Positions 1 to 8,612 are shown, counted from the first letter of the stretch. The stretch is 64,000 nt of DNA from Roseivivax lentus (GCF_900156805.1 NZ_FTOQ01000002.1:1-64000), one strand, 5' to 3'. The notes: generated from the sequence alone by a model not told the origin. Numbers and translations are program-made.

Positions 1-1
1 C

Positions 2-136
2 ATCCTCGGCCTCGGAAGGCTCCGCCTACGCGGACCATGCGGCGCAAATGACGAATTCCTGCTCGCCGCCACCGCCCAGAACCTCCGGAAGCTGGCGAAG
101 ATCTTTCCCGCACCGCAGAAACCACGAAACGCCTGA
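2..136 (+). CDS. Transposase C-terminus, cut by the window edge
   Basis: An open frame enters from the left edge and ends at TGA 134-136. Its 44 residues include the stretch NDEFLLAATAQNLRKLAKI. This closely resembles the extreme C-terminus of IS1182/IS5-like DDE transposases of alphaproteobacteria, where an (R/N)DEF..AATAQNL(R/K)(R/K)LAK pattern is usual. The catalytic DDE residues lie outside the window, so intactness cannot be judged. About 55 bases downstream a sequence resembling an IS terminus follows (191-211). The family call rests on recalled C-terminal similarity only. Confidence 0.6.
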   Translation: MLGLGRLRLRGPCGANDEFLLAATAQNLRKLAKIFPAPQKPRNA

Positions 137-835
137 AGGGAAAGGCGCTTGAGCCAATCACGAGCGCCAATATTCTGCGCTCGCGAACAGGAGTTTTTCA
201 ACGGAATCGGCTCAGACCGGTCGTTCGCTGTACTCAGCGTGAAGGTCTGCTATCGGGAAACGCCCAAAGCTTTGCAAACTCCGCTTCCTGCGCATTGCCG
301 ACGTTTCCACCCGGTGCAGCGAACGCCCGCTGGTCCCCTTCATGTCAAATACTACACAGGGCATCGACGTTTGAGCGAGGGTCGGAAAGGCTCTGTCCAG
401 AGCCGTCTCCAGCCTTCGCGGGTCGACCATGCTGATAAACTTAACCGCCACCGTCCGGCTGAAATGACCCTGCAGCGTGCAGAGGCGAGCAAGCGAGAGG
501 TCCCAAGGTGGGGACGTGGGCAGTTCTTAGGCGGTCATACCTCGACACTGTGCTTGGTGAAGGCTCCGCGTGAAAAAATCTCCGATCAGCCCTTGTCCAG
601 TTCGATTCCGACGCCACGTACCGTTTCCCGGTAGGAGATGGCGAAGGCCATGCTAGGATATTTTCAGTCTGCAGGCCTCAACGCGCCGCTCGACCGGTTT
701 TCACCAACGCACCATGAGCAAAGCGGAGCTTTTCTCCGCAAACCACGCGTCCGTGGTGCGTCTTTACATGACGAAAACGGAGACACTATTGACGATACAC
801 CAAACGCCAGAGGTGTGCGAACGCACCCAAATTGA
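137..835. other. Gene-poor tail of an insertion element
   Basis: No convincing gene is seen. Open frames here (for example 149-634 plus and 212-451 minus) have atypical composition, no recognisable domain and no ribosome-binding site. The stretch at 191-211, containing GAGTTTTTCAACGGAATC, looks like the outer end of an IS1182-type element. That would place the IS boundary near 211. The remainder appears to be degraded sequence between the IS and the broken primase gene. Confidence 0.4.
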
Positions 836-2149
836 AGACTATCTGCTCCAGCACTTCGTGGGGCAGGGGAAGGTATTTTCCAAGCTGACAATCCCCAGAC
901 ACGTTACTCAGGCACTGATGTTCTGAAGATTGCGGTAAACCACCTGCGCCTTCGTTGGCCGGGTACCAAAACAGCGGATGTCGAGAGCGCCCTCGCGTCT
1001 GTAACCGATCTTGACGCCGAAGACCTCAGCAGGGTGATCGGGGTCTGGAGCAACCGAATTGAGTGTCGCCCCGGAGACGAAAGAAGGATCGTCCCAGTTG
1101 GGGATGGCACTGTGCTTTTAAATTCCTGGAAGCGGCCAGCCTATCGCCAGTTAGTCGATGACGTCGAACCGGACCCGGGCGTCTTTCTAGAGTTCTTTTC
1201 TTACGTGTTCCAGGAAAGAGCCAGCCGAGTGATGGTTCTGGACTGGGTGAGTGCCGCGTTTCGAGATGAAACGACGAGGCTGCGGTAGGGGCTGATGCTC
1301 TACTCAGCGCAGAAGGGCACAGGCAAGGGAATGTTCATGAACATCCTCGCGGCGCTGTTTGGGCAGGATAACACCACGCAGCTGAACGGCGTCGAGAAAC
1401 TGACCCAGCGGTTTAATGCAACGGCGGTTCAGAGCAAGCTAGTGACCTGCGATGAGGTCGGGGGAGCGCTCTCCGGCACAAGACTCAACGCCCTGAAGAG
1501 CCTGTTCACGGAGGACACGACGACAACGGAGCGAAAGGGCATTGAAGCTGAAAAAATCGAGCTCAAGTTCAATGTCGTGATGGCTTCCAACGAGCTGCTG
1601 ACCTTTGCTCAGGAGATGGATCGGCGCCTCTACCTCGTGGATACGGGGCACGACGGGCATGCATCCGGGCCTGATGTTAGGGCATTCCTCGCTATCGTGG
1701 AGAAGGTGTCAGACGCGCTGAGGGATCCAAGCGCGCTCGCGTCTTTGTACCGGTACTTGTTGGGGCGGCCCAGTTCACCTCAGTTCAATCCCAACTCACT
1801 CAACACTGCCACCCTCGGCACCCCTTTGATGCAGCGGATCGCGGCGGTGGAGGAGCCGGTCCAGCAGCAGCTTCGGGAGCATCTTGAGGGGCTAGGTGTC
1901 AAAGCTGTAACTGCTGAGAACTTGTCGCGCTACGCCAACCGGGTGCTTCACGTCCGGGGCACTCAGCTTCGGGATAAGATGCTGGCACTCGGGTGGGACC
2001 AGACCAAAGCCAAGTGGGACCGCGCAAGTTACTCACGGGCGATCTGGGTCGCGCCGGGGTGCACAGTCGATCGAGGGCGGGTCCACTGCCCCGGAGAGGC
2101 CGAAAAGGACCTTTCAGCCGAGCTTGCCAAGGCCAGCTATATAAGTTGA
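836..2149 (+). pseudogene. Broken phage/plasmid primase-helicase (P4/D5-like, DUF5906-type)
   Basis: A single reading frame carries a phage/plasmid-type superfamily 3 helicase-primase. It is interrupted by an in-frame TAG at 1286-1288. Upstream of the stop is a segment ending VMVLDWVSAAFRDE. Downstream is the ATPase core with Walker A SAQKGTGKGMF (about 1307-1339), an NTTQLNGVEKL segment, a Walker B-like LVTCDEVG and a sensor-like VVMASNEL. The upstream part is open without a stop from 836, and the homologous-looking text begins near 905. No start codon with a ribosome-binding site is evident. In this family the two halves form one protein that unwinds or primes DNA during element replication. 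Residues normally joining the halves also seem to be missing at the stop, which fits decay rather than recoding. The family assignment is firm for the ATPase part and less so for the N-terminal boundary. Confidence 0.7.
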
Positions 2150-2181
2150 CACGCCAAAAGAGAGGGGGCTCCGGCTCCTTC

Positions 2182-2595
2182 TCACCCTCGATGATTACGC
2201 CACTCAGCCCAGCGAGCTCGGTAGCCCGGCGCGCGCTCCACCCTGCCCAAGTGCCACGCCTCGAGATCGTCACGCCGTTCAGGTTCGATCTCGTCTAACC
2301 CGATACCCTCTGTCGAGAATGGCAAAGCCCGTCCGACCACTGCTGATGACGCATCTACCATGGCCTGCCGGAGTTCACCGACGCGACTGATGTCGATAAT
2401 GAAGCTGTCATGTACCGAAAGAACAGCCACACCTTGTTGAGTGAAGTGGTTGTGCACACGCGCGGCTATGTCGGAATCGACGTTCATCAACCGAATGCCC
2501 TGGTCCGCGTAGAGTGACTCCTCAATATGAGGGAGGCGCTCAAACAGCGCCGCCGTGACACGATCGAGGTCGTCGTTGCGTATGCTCTGGGCCAT
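2182..2595 (-). pseudogene. C-terminal fragment of a phage/plasmid-type polymerase-like protein
   Basis: This is a 137-residue frame on the strand opposite the primase remnant. It contains VAVLSVHDSFIIDIS, which resembles motif C (HDS/HDE) of the palm domain in single-subunit phage-type polymerases. It is preceded by a helix-like segment (MNVDSDIAARVHNHF). The family members I recall with this C-terminus are several hundred residues long, so only the end survives. The frame is closed upstream by a stop near 2629-2631, and the ATG at 2595 has no clear Shine-Dalgarno sequence. The family name is uncertain. It could equally be a short uncharacterised protein of integrative elements. Confidence 0.4.
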
Positions 2596-2939
2596 ATGCC
2601 CCTTCTGCGACTTCGCTGCGCTGGTTACTCATTCTGTTCCTTCTCTCCTCAGGAGGGAGATAAGGAGAGGGGAGGATGAGGAGGAGCTGAACCTCACTAC
2701 CCTCTCTCTCCTCCCATTACTTATACCTATTTCCTATTAATATCAGATACCTATGGAGTGGTTATACTTCTGAAAGGCTTCTCCTCAACGTCTATCCAGA
2801 GAGGCTGCATACCAGCCCCGCGAGGCTGTGCCACCCACCAGAATTTCTAAGTCCAATCCGCCGGCTGCTACCTACCAGCCGTCGCGCTTGTTTTCGGCCC
2901 TTGTCCCGACCTTCAGATGCTCTGGGGTGATGCAGAAGC
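2596..2939. other. Low-GC spacer with alternating pyrimidine and purine tracts
   Basis: No gene is recognised. A pyrimidine tract at about 2637-2650 is followed by a nearly pure purine tract at 2651-2686 and another pyrimidine tract at 2700-2715. The complementary composition could fold into hairpins on one strand. After 2716 the sequence becomes AT-rich (2716-2775), far below the local average. This fits a foreign or decaying segment between mobile-element fragments and the chromosomal genes that follow. Confidence 0.4.
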
Positions 2940-3188
2940 TCACTGACTGTTCTCCGCGATCGTCTGCTTCACTGTTGTCGCGGTCTCTTCGATTTTCAGT
3001 GATTTGGCATTGAAGCTGTCGAAGGGCTCGTGATGCATCAAGGCGTTGTCGAGCGCGCCGAGTGCTGCCGCGCCTTCGATCTGCTGAGCAAGCCCCCACA
3101 TTGCCGACAGCGCGTCAACCGGGGTACGAAGACCTACCGCTCTGAGCGCTATTGATCCTGTGCTGGGCGGTTTGCTTACCCCGCCCAT
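2940..3188 (-). CDS. Hypothetical protein, probably a fragment
   Basis: An 82-residue frame whose second half is predicted to be helical and hydrophilic (for example SLKIEETATTVKQTIAEN). I do not recognise a family. Composition differs from the chromosomal genes to the right and matches the mobile-element region to the left. The start is uncertain: no strong ribosome-binding site precedes the first ATG. It may be the end of a longer element-borne gene, or spurious. Confidence 0.3.
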   Translation of the reverse strand: MGGVSKPPSTGSIALRAVGLRTPVDALSAMWGLAQQIEGAAALGALDNALMHHEPFDSFNAKSLKIEETATTVKQTIAENSQ

Positions 3189-3304
3189 CTGCGAGAGATC
3201 GGCCTGAACGGACCAGCGCCCGTTCGGGTCTTCTACCTTTCCACCAGACCACGGCGATGGCAGGCTGCGGGCGGCCTAAACATACCGCCGCGGATCACCC
3301 GCAT

Positions 3305-3985
3305 TCAGCCCGCCGCAGGCCGCAATATGTCCGATAACGGCCCTAGGCGCGTGTTCTCCTGGGTGAAGTCGATCTCGTCCTCGATGTGGCGCAGATGCGC
3401 CTCCACCATCTTCTGCGCCCGGGCTTCGTCGCGCGCGATGATGCTGTCGACGATCCGGGCGTGTTCGTCGTCGGCGCACAGGCTCGCATGGGTCGGTCCG
3501 TAAAGCCCGATGATGAGGGACGTGCGCATGGTCAGTTCGGACAGGTATTTCTCGAGCACCGAATTGCGCCCGATCCGTGCCAGCAGCATGTGGAAGGTAC
3601 GCGAGGCCCGGATGGCTTTCGGGCGGTCCTGCAATTGGCGGACGGCGTGCTCTGTCTTGAGATGCGCGCGCAGGGCCGCAATGTCGGCGTCGTCCGCCTG
3701 GCGGATCACGTTGCGGATGATGGTCGTCTCGAGGGCGCGCCGCGCCTGGAAGACGTCCCGCGCTTCCTTCTCGGACGGGGTCGCGACGAACGCACCGCGT
3801 TTGGGGATCAGGTCGACCACCTGGTAGGCCGACAGGGTCGCCAGCGCACGGCGCACGTTCGCGCGGTTGCAGGCGAAAAGATCGCTCAGCATTTGCTCGC
3901 CGAGCTTGGTGCCCGCACGCAGCCTCTGATCGGAGATCGCGTCCAGCACATGTTCGACGATCATTGCTTCCGGTGTGTCGGCCAC
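3305..3985 (-). CDS. GntR/FCD transcriptional regulator
   Basis: Ligand-responsive DNA-binding regulator of the FadR subgroup. An N-terminal winged helix-turn-helix (roughly residues 8-70, with LSDLFACNRANVRRALATL as the recognition region) precedes an all-helical FCD effector domain with the metal-binding pattern of this family (FHMLLARIGRN, then DDEHARIVDSI and HLRHIED). I chose the GTG at 3985 because AAAGGG lies just upstream. A TTG at 4021 would add 12 residues but lacks a ribosome-binding site and would overlap a palindrome. It is divergent from the racemase/NCS1 permease operon and most likely controls it. The ligand is inferred to be a hydantoin, allantoin-like compound or related ureide, from the neighbours only. 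Confidence 0.85.
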   Translation of the reverse strand: MADTPEAMIVEHVLDAISDQRLRAGTKLGEQMLSDLFACNRANVRRALATLSAYQVVDLIPKRGAFVATPSEKEARDVFQARRALETTIIRNVIRQADDADIAALRAHLKTEHAVRQLQDRPKAIRASRTFHMLLARIGRNSVLEKYLSELTMRTSLIIGLYGPTHASLCADDEHARIVDSIIARDEARAQKMVEAHLRHIEDEIDFTQENTRLGPLSDILRPAAG

Positions 3986-4008
3986 GGGTCGATCCCTTTG
4001 TTTCCAAA

Positions 4009-4073
4009 TGCCAAATGACAAATTTTGGCAACCAGAGGGAAGAAAAATTTTTGTCTCTTATTATTGTTAACAA
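4009..4073. promoter_or_regulatory. Two candidate operators in the divergent promoter
   Basis: The gap between the GntR gene and the racemase gene is AT-rich and holds two inverted repeats. The first is TGCCAAA (4009-4015) with TTTGGCA (4024-4030), a perfect 7-bp arm pair. The second is the perfect palindrome TTGTTAACAA (4064-4073). The first lies just upstream of the GntR start, suiting autoregulation. The second lies about 40 bases upstream of the racemase start. Binding by the adjacent GntR protein is inferred. Confidence 0.5.
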
Positions 4074-4110
4074 TTTATGTTATCCAGAATGGGTTTCAAG
4101 GGAGGACTCA

Positions 4111-4809
4111 ATGAGAATCGCTGTCATCAACCCCAACTCGACCCAGAGCATGACCGACAAGATCGCGGCCACGGCGCGCGCGGTCTGCGCGCCCGGTGTC
4201 GAGATCGAGGCGCATTCCGCCAAGGGCGCGCCGATCAGCATCGAGGGCCATTATGACGAGGCGATGGCGGTGCCGCGCCTTCTCGATCAGGTGCGCGCGG
4301 CGGAGGAACGGCGCGTCGACGCCATCGTTGTGGCGTGTTTCGACGATCCCGGGATCGGGGCCTGCCGCGAGATCGCGACCGGGCCGGTCGTGGGGCTCTG
4401 CGAGGCGGCGGTGAAGGCCGCGAGCATGATCGCAACCTCGTTCACCGTCGTCACCACGCTGCCGCGCTCGGCCCCGATCATCGAGGAGCTGGTGCGGCGC
4501 TACGGGCTCGACCACCAGTGCCGCCGGGTGCGCGCGGCGGCGATCCCGGTGCTCGCGCTCGAAGAGCCGGGCTCGAACGCCCGCCAGCTTGTGCGCGACG
4601 AGATCCTGCGCGCGATCGAGGAGGATCGCTGCGAGGCGGTGGTGCTGGGCTGTGCCGGCATGTCGGACCTCGTCGACTGGCTGTCGGAAGAGACCGGCAT
4701 CCCGGTCATCGACGGCGTCGCCGCGGCCACGAAATTCGCCGAGGCGCTGGTCGGCGCGCGGCTGAAGACCAGCAAGATCGGCGCCTATGCCACGCCGAAC
4801 GCGAAGTAA
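4111..4809 (+). CDS. Asp/Glu/hydantoin racemase family protein
   Basis: A 232-residue enzyme of the hydantoin racemase branch of the Asp/Glu racemase superfamily. Members interconvert D- and L-5-substituted hydantoins or related compounds with two opposing cysteines. The N-terminal MRIAVINPNST signature is intact. Both catalytic cysteines are present, Cys76 in VVACFDDPG and Cys181 in VVLGCAGMS. A strong GGAGGA at 4101-4106 supports the ATG at 4111. It forms an operon with the NCS1 permease 22 bases downstream. No hydantoinase or carbamoylase is present in the window, so the substrate is open; allantoin racemase activity is also possible. Confidence 0.85.
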   Translation: MRIAVINPNSTQSMTDKIAATARAVCAPGVEIEAHSAKGAPISIEGHYDEAMAVPRLLDQVRAAEERRVDAIVVACFDDPGIGACREIATGPVVGLCEAAVKAASMIATSFTVVTTLPRSAPIIEELVRRYGLDHQCRRVRAAAIPVLALEEPGSNARQLVRDEILRAIEEDRCEAVVLGCAGMSDLVDWLSEETGIPVIDGVAAATKFAEALVGARLKTSKIGAYATPNAK

Positions 4810-4830
4810 TCCAAGTCAGGGAGGAGAGAC

Positions 4831-6207
4831 ATGACTGTTTCGGATACAAACGAGGGCATCATGGCCCACGCAGATCACACCCCAGCGGTGGTTGACCACA
4901 AGGGGCTGGGCGAGGAATCGCTCGCCCCGCAGGAGACACGGATCATGGATCCGTGGTCCTATCTGTTCGCCTGGCTCGGCGGTTGCGTGTCGATCGGCAC
5001 CTTCACGATCGGTTCGGGCCTCGTCGGCACGCTGAACCTGTTGCAGGTGTTCCTTGCCATCGCCATCGGCTGCACCGTCATCGGCTTTGCGCTGATGATC
5101 AACGGGGCGGCAGGGCACAAATACGGCATCCCGATGATGGTGCAGGTCCGGTCGGCATTCGGCTTTTCGGGCGCGCGCATCCCCGCGCTCGTGCGCTCGG
5201 TGCCGGCCATCGTCTGGTTCGGCTTCCAAAGCTGGATCGGTGCCGGCGCGCTCAATCTCGTGAGCGAGACGCTGTTCGGCTATTCCAACATCGTGGTCTT
5301 CTTCGTGGGCTTCCAGGCGCTGCAGATCATGCTGTCGGTGCTGGGCTTCCATGGCATCAAGTGGCTCGAGAATATCGGCTCGGTCTTCATCATCGGCGCG
5401 CTGGTCTACATGTTCACCTCGGTGATCGGCAAATACGGCGAGGAGATCAGCACCAACCTGATCAATGTCGAAGGCACCTGGGGGGCACCGTTCTGGGGCG
5501 CGACCATGCTGTTCCTCGGCATCTACGCCACCATGATGCTGAACGTGTCGGATTATTCGCGCGAACTGCGCCATGAGGTCGGCCGTGTCCGGCAGGTGGT
5601 GATCTATGCCAACTCGATCCTGCCCGCGACGCTCTTCATGGGGCTCATCGGACTCATGGTGTCCGGTGCCACCGGCGAGGTGGACCCGATCATGGTCTTC
5701 TCGAACGCGGTGGACAACAAGCTGCTGCTGGTGGTCACGCTGCTCTTCATCGCCTTCGCGCAGGTCACGACCAACATCCTCAACAACGTGGTGCCGCCCG
5801 CCTATGCGCTGATGGACGTGTTCAAACTCAACTACAAGACGTCTGCCGTCGTGGTCGGCCTTCTGGCCTTCTGCACCTTCCCGTGGGAGCTGGTGAAGGA
5901 CGAATCCGCCGCGGGTCTGAGCCTGTTCATCCAGACCTACAGCGCATTCCTCGGACCAATCTTCGCGATCCTCGTGGTGGATTACTACGTGTTGCGCCGC
6001 CAGCAGCTCGATCTCGACAAGCTCTATGACGAGACCGGCGATTACGCGAGCTTCAACCCCGCCGCCCTGATCGCCATGGCCATCGGCGTGGTCGCCGCGC
6101 TGAGCTTCTCGGCCATGTCCTGGTATGCGAGCCTCATTCCCGCGGGCCTGAGCTACTACCTGCTGATGAAGCACCTGCCCGCGGCACGGCGTTTCCTCGA
6201 CTCGTAA
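4831..6207 (+). CDS. NCS1 family nucleobase/hydantoin:cation symporter
   Basis: A 458-residue inner-membrane permease with about 12 hydrophobic helices. It belongs to the nucleobase:cation symporter-1 family, which includes uracil, allantoin, cytosine and benzyl-hydantoin carriers. The segments MDPWSYLFAWLGGCVSIGTF (helix 1), GIPMMVQVRSAFG, IVWFGFQSWIGAGAL and MLNVSDYSREL fit the LeuT-fold core of the family. Start at ATG 4831 follows GGGAGGAGAG. It lies directly behind the racemase, so uptake of a hydantoin or ureide followed by racemisation is the likely pathway. A hairpin at 6228 ends the operon. Confidence 0.88.
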   Translation: MTVSDTNEGIMAHADHTPAVVDHKGLGEESLAPQETRIMDPWSYLFAWLGGCVSIGTFTIGSGLVGTLNLLQVFLAIAIGCTVIGFALMINGAAGHKYGIPMMVQVRSAFGFSGARIPALVRSVPAIVWFGFQSWIGAGALNLVSETLFGYSNIVVFFVGFQALQIMLSVLGFHGIKWLENIGSVFIIGALVYMFTSVIGKYGEEISTNLINVEGTWGAPFWGATMLFLGIYATMMLNVSDYSRELRHEVGRVRQVVIYANSILPATLFMGLIGLMVSGATGEVDPIMVFSNAVDNKLLLVVTLLFIAFAQVTTNILNNVVPPAYALMDVFKLNYKTSAVVVGLLAFCTFPWELVKDESAAGLSLFIQTYSAFLGPIFAILVVDYYVLRRQQLDLDKLYDETGDYASFNPAALIAMAIGVVAALSFSAMSWYASLIPAGLSYYLLMKHLPAARRFLDS

Positions 6208-6227
6208 GTCGGCGACAGAGCAATCCG

Positions 6228-6249
6228 AAGGGGGCCTCGCGGCCCCCTT
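6228..6249 (+). terminator. Hairpin terminator after the NCS1 gene
   Basis: A perfect 9-bp stem, AAGGGGGCC (6228-6236) with GGCCCCCTT (6241-6249), and a TCGC tetraloop, lies 20 bases after the permease stop. There is no long T-run, only TT at the stem base, so efficiency cannot be judged. Confidence 0.7.
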
Positions 6250-6964
6250 CAGCGTTTCCGGGACCCAACCTGGGCTTAGAGCCGGCTGACACATCCCTGT
6301 CAGCGTGAAGATACCGAGGGCAGAGTAGTCGAAGACACGCGCCTGTCTCAGCTGATGACCCCGTCATCGACATGTCGGTCCCGGCTTGCGCCGGGTCGCC
6401 TTCATCGAGACCTCGATGTAATCGTGCACGGGCTGCGCCTCGCGGGGCAGGGCTGAGCAGTCGAGATCGAGGAGCTCCCGCATGCGGTCGCTCCAAATCG
6501 CACCGATTCGAGACCGCCGCAAAACGCGGGGCCAAAGTTTTGTATGCGTAAAATAAATACAAAAATTGCATGCAATCTGCCTCATCTCTGTGCAGTTCCG
6601 GGTGCGGGGGCGAAAATTAGGCCCGTTCTCGCGCGCTCGGTTTGACACAAGTGACCGGCCCGGCGCCTCTGGCCGCGTGCACCTGGCTCAGCCCACGGAG
6701 AAAGAGAATGCCTGTCCGCCTGCTCAAAATCCCTGCGCTGCGCAGGACCCGCGCGTCCCGCGACCTGCCGTTCGCGGGCACCCTGATCTCCGGCACCGGA
6801 CAGGCGCGATCATCCGCGAATAACGGCCCGAAATACCGCTATTTCACTTTGCAGAAGGGCCCTGAGATAGGCCGGAAAAGGTCAGTATCGCCGCTTACCA
6901 GACGCATCATCCGGGTCGCATGGCACGCTCTCACCAAACCGAAAACAAGACAGGAAGGTATCGC
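6250..6964. other. Long non-coding stretch upstream of a TRAP operon
   Basis: No gene is supported in these 715 bases. Short frames such as 6364-6648 on the minus strand lack family features and ribosome-binding sites. The composition drops to AT-rich around 6530-6580, where two palindromes sit (annotated separately), suggesting a promoter/operator region. The 5' untranslated leader of the downstream TRAP gene would then be nearly 400 bases, unusually long for this operon type. Confidence 0.5.
6538..6576. promoter_or_regulatory. Candidate operator: two inverted repeats
   Basis: TTTTGTAT (6538-6545) and ATACAAAA (6557-6564) form perfect 8-bp arms separated by 11 bases. They are immediately followed by the perfect 12-bp palindrome ATTGCATGCAAT (6565-6576). 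They lie in the only AT-rich patch of the long gap before the TRAP genes. They resemble operators of GntR- or LacI-type regulators, but no regulator gene flanks this operon except the GntR gene at 3305. Confidence 0.45.
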
Positions 6965-7975
6965 ATGATTTCCATCACGCTCAAACAGCTCGGCATCGCC
7001 GCCTCGGTTAGCCTCGCCATGGCTGCAAGCACGGTGTCCGCCGAGGTCATCAAGTTCCACCACGATCTGCCCGAGGAATCCGCCCAGCAGCGTGGCGCGG
7101 AGAAGTTCAAGGAGCTGGTCGAGACCCGCAGCGACGGCGCCTACACCGTCGAGATCTACCCGAACAATGCGCTCGGCAACGACGTGGAAGTGGCCCAGCA
7201 GATGCAATTCGGCGCCGTTCAGGCCGCGCCGATCCCCACTGCCAAGCTGTCGAACTTCAATCCTTCGCTGCAGCTGATCGACCTGCCGTTCCTCTTCCCC
7301 TCGGTCGAGACCACCTACGAAGTGCTCGACTCGCCCACCGTCGGCGGACGGATCCTCGACGGGCTGTCCGAGGCGGGCTTCGTGGGCGCCGCGTTCTGGG
7401 AATCGGGCTTCAAGCAGCTGACCTGCAACCACCCGGTCACCGGGCCCTCGGATTACGAAGGCCGCAGCGTGCGGGTCATGGAAAGCCCGCTGCTGATCGC
7501 CCAGTTCGAGACGATGGGAGCGACCGCGATCCCGATCGCCTTCACCGAGGTCTACTCGGCACTGCAGCAAGGCGTGGTCGAGTGTCAGGAGAACCCCATC
7601 GTGTCGATCAACTCGATGAAGTTCTACGAGGTGCAGGATTACATGATGATCTCCAACCACGGCTATCTCGGCACCGCCTTCATCTTCTCGAAGGTCTGGT
7701 TCGACCAGCAGCCTGCGGAAAGCCAGGAGATGCTGCTCGAGGCGGCGCGCGAGGCGGGCGATTACCAGCGCGCGCAATCGGCGGCGGATGCGGAAATGCT
7801 GCTGTCGCAGATCGAAGCGGCCGGGACGACCGAGATCATTGCGCTCACGCCCGAGCAGCTCGAGGTCTTCGCCGAGGCGATGAAGCCGGTGCATGAGGAG
7901 TTCGCGGACCGGATCGGGCGCGATCTGCTCGACGCGGCCTATGCCGAGATCGCAGCCGCGACCCCGTCGCAGTAA
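6965..7975 (+). CDS. TRAP transporter substrate-binding protein (DctP family)
   Basis: A 336-residue periplasmic binding protein that delivers an organic anion to a TRAP permease. A Sec signal peptide covers about residues 1-26 (MISITLKQLGIAASVSLAMA, cleavage near VSA). The mature part has the DctP pattern, including LGNDVEVAQQMQFGAVQAA, PIAFTEVYSALQQGVVECQE and FYEVQDYMMISNH. The Arg of the GRSVRVMESP segment is the usual carboxylate-binding position. GGAAGG precedes the ATG at 6965. The small and large permease genes follow, so the system is complete. The substrate is not determinable here. Confidence 0.9.
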   Translation: MISITLKQLGIAASVSLAMAASTVSAEVIKFHHDLPEESAQQRGAEKFKELVETRSDGAYTVEIYPNNALGNDVEVAQQMQFGAVQAAPIPTAKLSNFNPSLQLIDLPFLFPSVETTYEVLDSPTVGGRILDGLSEAGFVGAAFWESGFKQLTCNHPVTGPSDYEGRSVRVMESPLLIAQFETMGATAIPIAFTEVYSALQQGVVECQENPIVSINSMKFYEVQDYMMISNHGYLGTAFIFSKVWFDQQPAESQEMLLEAAREAGDYQRAQSAADAEMLLSQIEAAGTTEIIALTPEQLEVFAEAMKPVHEEFADRIGRDLLDAAYAEIAAATPSQ

Positions 7976-8069
7976 CGCGCAAAGCTTCGGGCCGGGCGGT
8001 GCAGGCCGTCCGGCCCTGATGCCTGAACAGGGCGCGGACCCGCCCGAGTCCGAACCACGAGGAGCCATC

Positions 8070-8612
8070 ATGACCAAGACCGACAGCACGTCGCACACCC
8101 GCGCGCTCTACCGGCGCGTCGATGGTGCCGTGACGCGCATCGAACGCCTGCTGGCCGGGGGCTTGTTGCTGCTGGCGGTCGCGATCATCCTCGTCGATAT
8201 CCTGCTGCGGGCCACGATCGCTTACGCGCTGCCATGGGCCGGCGAGGCGACGCGCTACGCGATCATCTGGCTCGTCTTCATCGCAAGCGGGATCGGGGCG
8301 CGGCACGGGGCCCATATTTCCATCGACTTCCTGGCCGAGATGGCCTCCCGCAAGGTCGCGATCCAGATCGCGCGCACCGGGGCCGTGATATCGGCGGGCA
8401 CCTGCATCCTGCTCACTGTGTTCGGGGTGCAGCTGACGACGCAGATGCGGGCCTTCGGGCAGACCTCGCCGTCGCTCGAATGGCCGATGTGGATCATCTA
8501 CCTGTCGGTGCCGATCGGTGCGGCCCTGATGGCGCTGCGCTTCACCCAAAGCGCGTTCGAGTTGTCCGACACCGAAGAGGCGCGCAGCAAGGTCGCGCTC
8601 TCCGCCGCATAA
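8070..8612 (+). CDS. TRAP transporter small permease (DctQ family)
   Basis: A 180-residue inner-membrane protein with four predicted helices. It carries the family pattern around AGEATRYAIIWLVFIASGIGA and RHGAHISIDFL. It scaffolds the large permease subunit. Start ATG 8070 is preceded by GAGGAG; an upstream in-frame start would overlap the binding-protein gene and produce non-hydrophobic sequence. It lies 94 bases after the binding-protein gene and 12 bases before the large permease. Confidence 0.88.
   Translation: MTKTDSTSHTRALYRRVDGAVTRIERLLAGGLLLLAVAIILVDILLRATIAYALPWAGEATRYAIIWLVFIASGIGARHGAHISIDFLAEMASRKVAIQIARTGAVISAGTCILLTVFGVQLTTQMRAFGQTSPSLEWPMWIIYLSVPIGAALMALRFTQSAFELSDTEEARSKVALSAA

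Noticed and set aside
149-634. 161-residue plus-strand frame near the left edge
   Set aside because: No ribosome-binding site, no domain and odd composition; it lies in the IS tail and degraded sequence.
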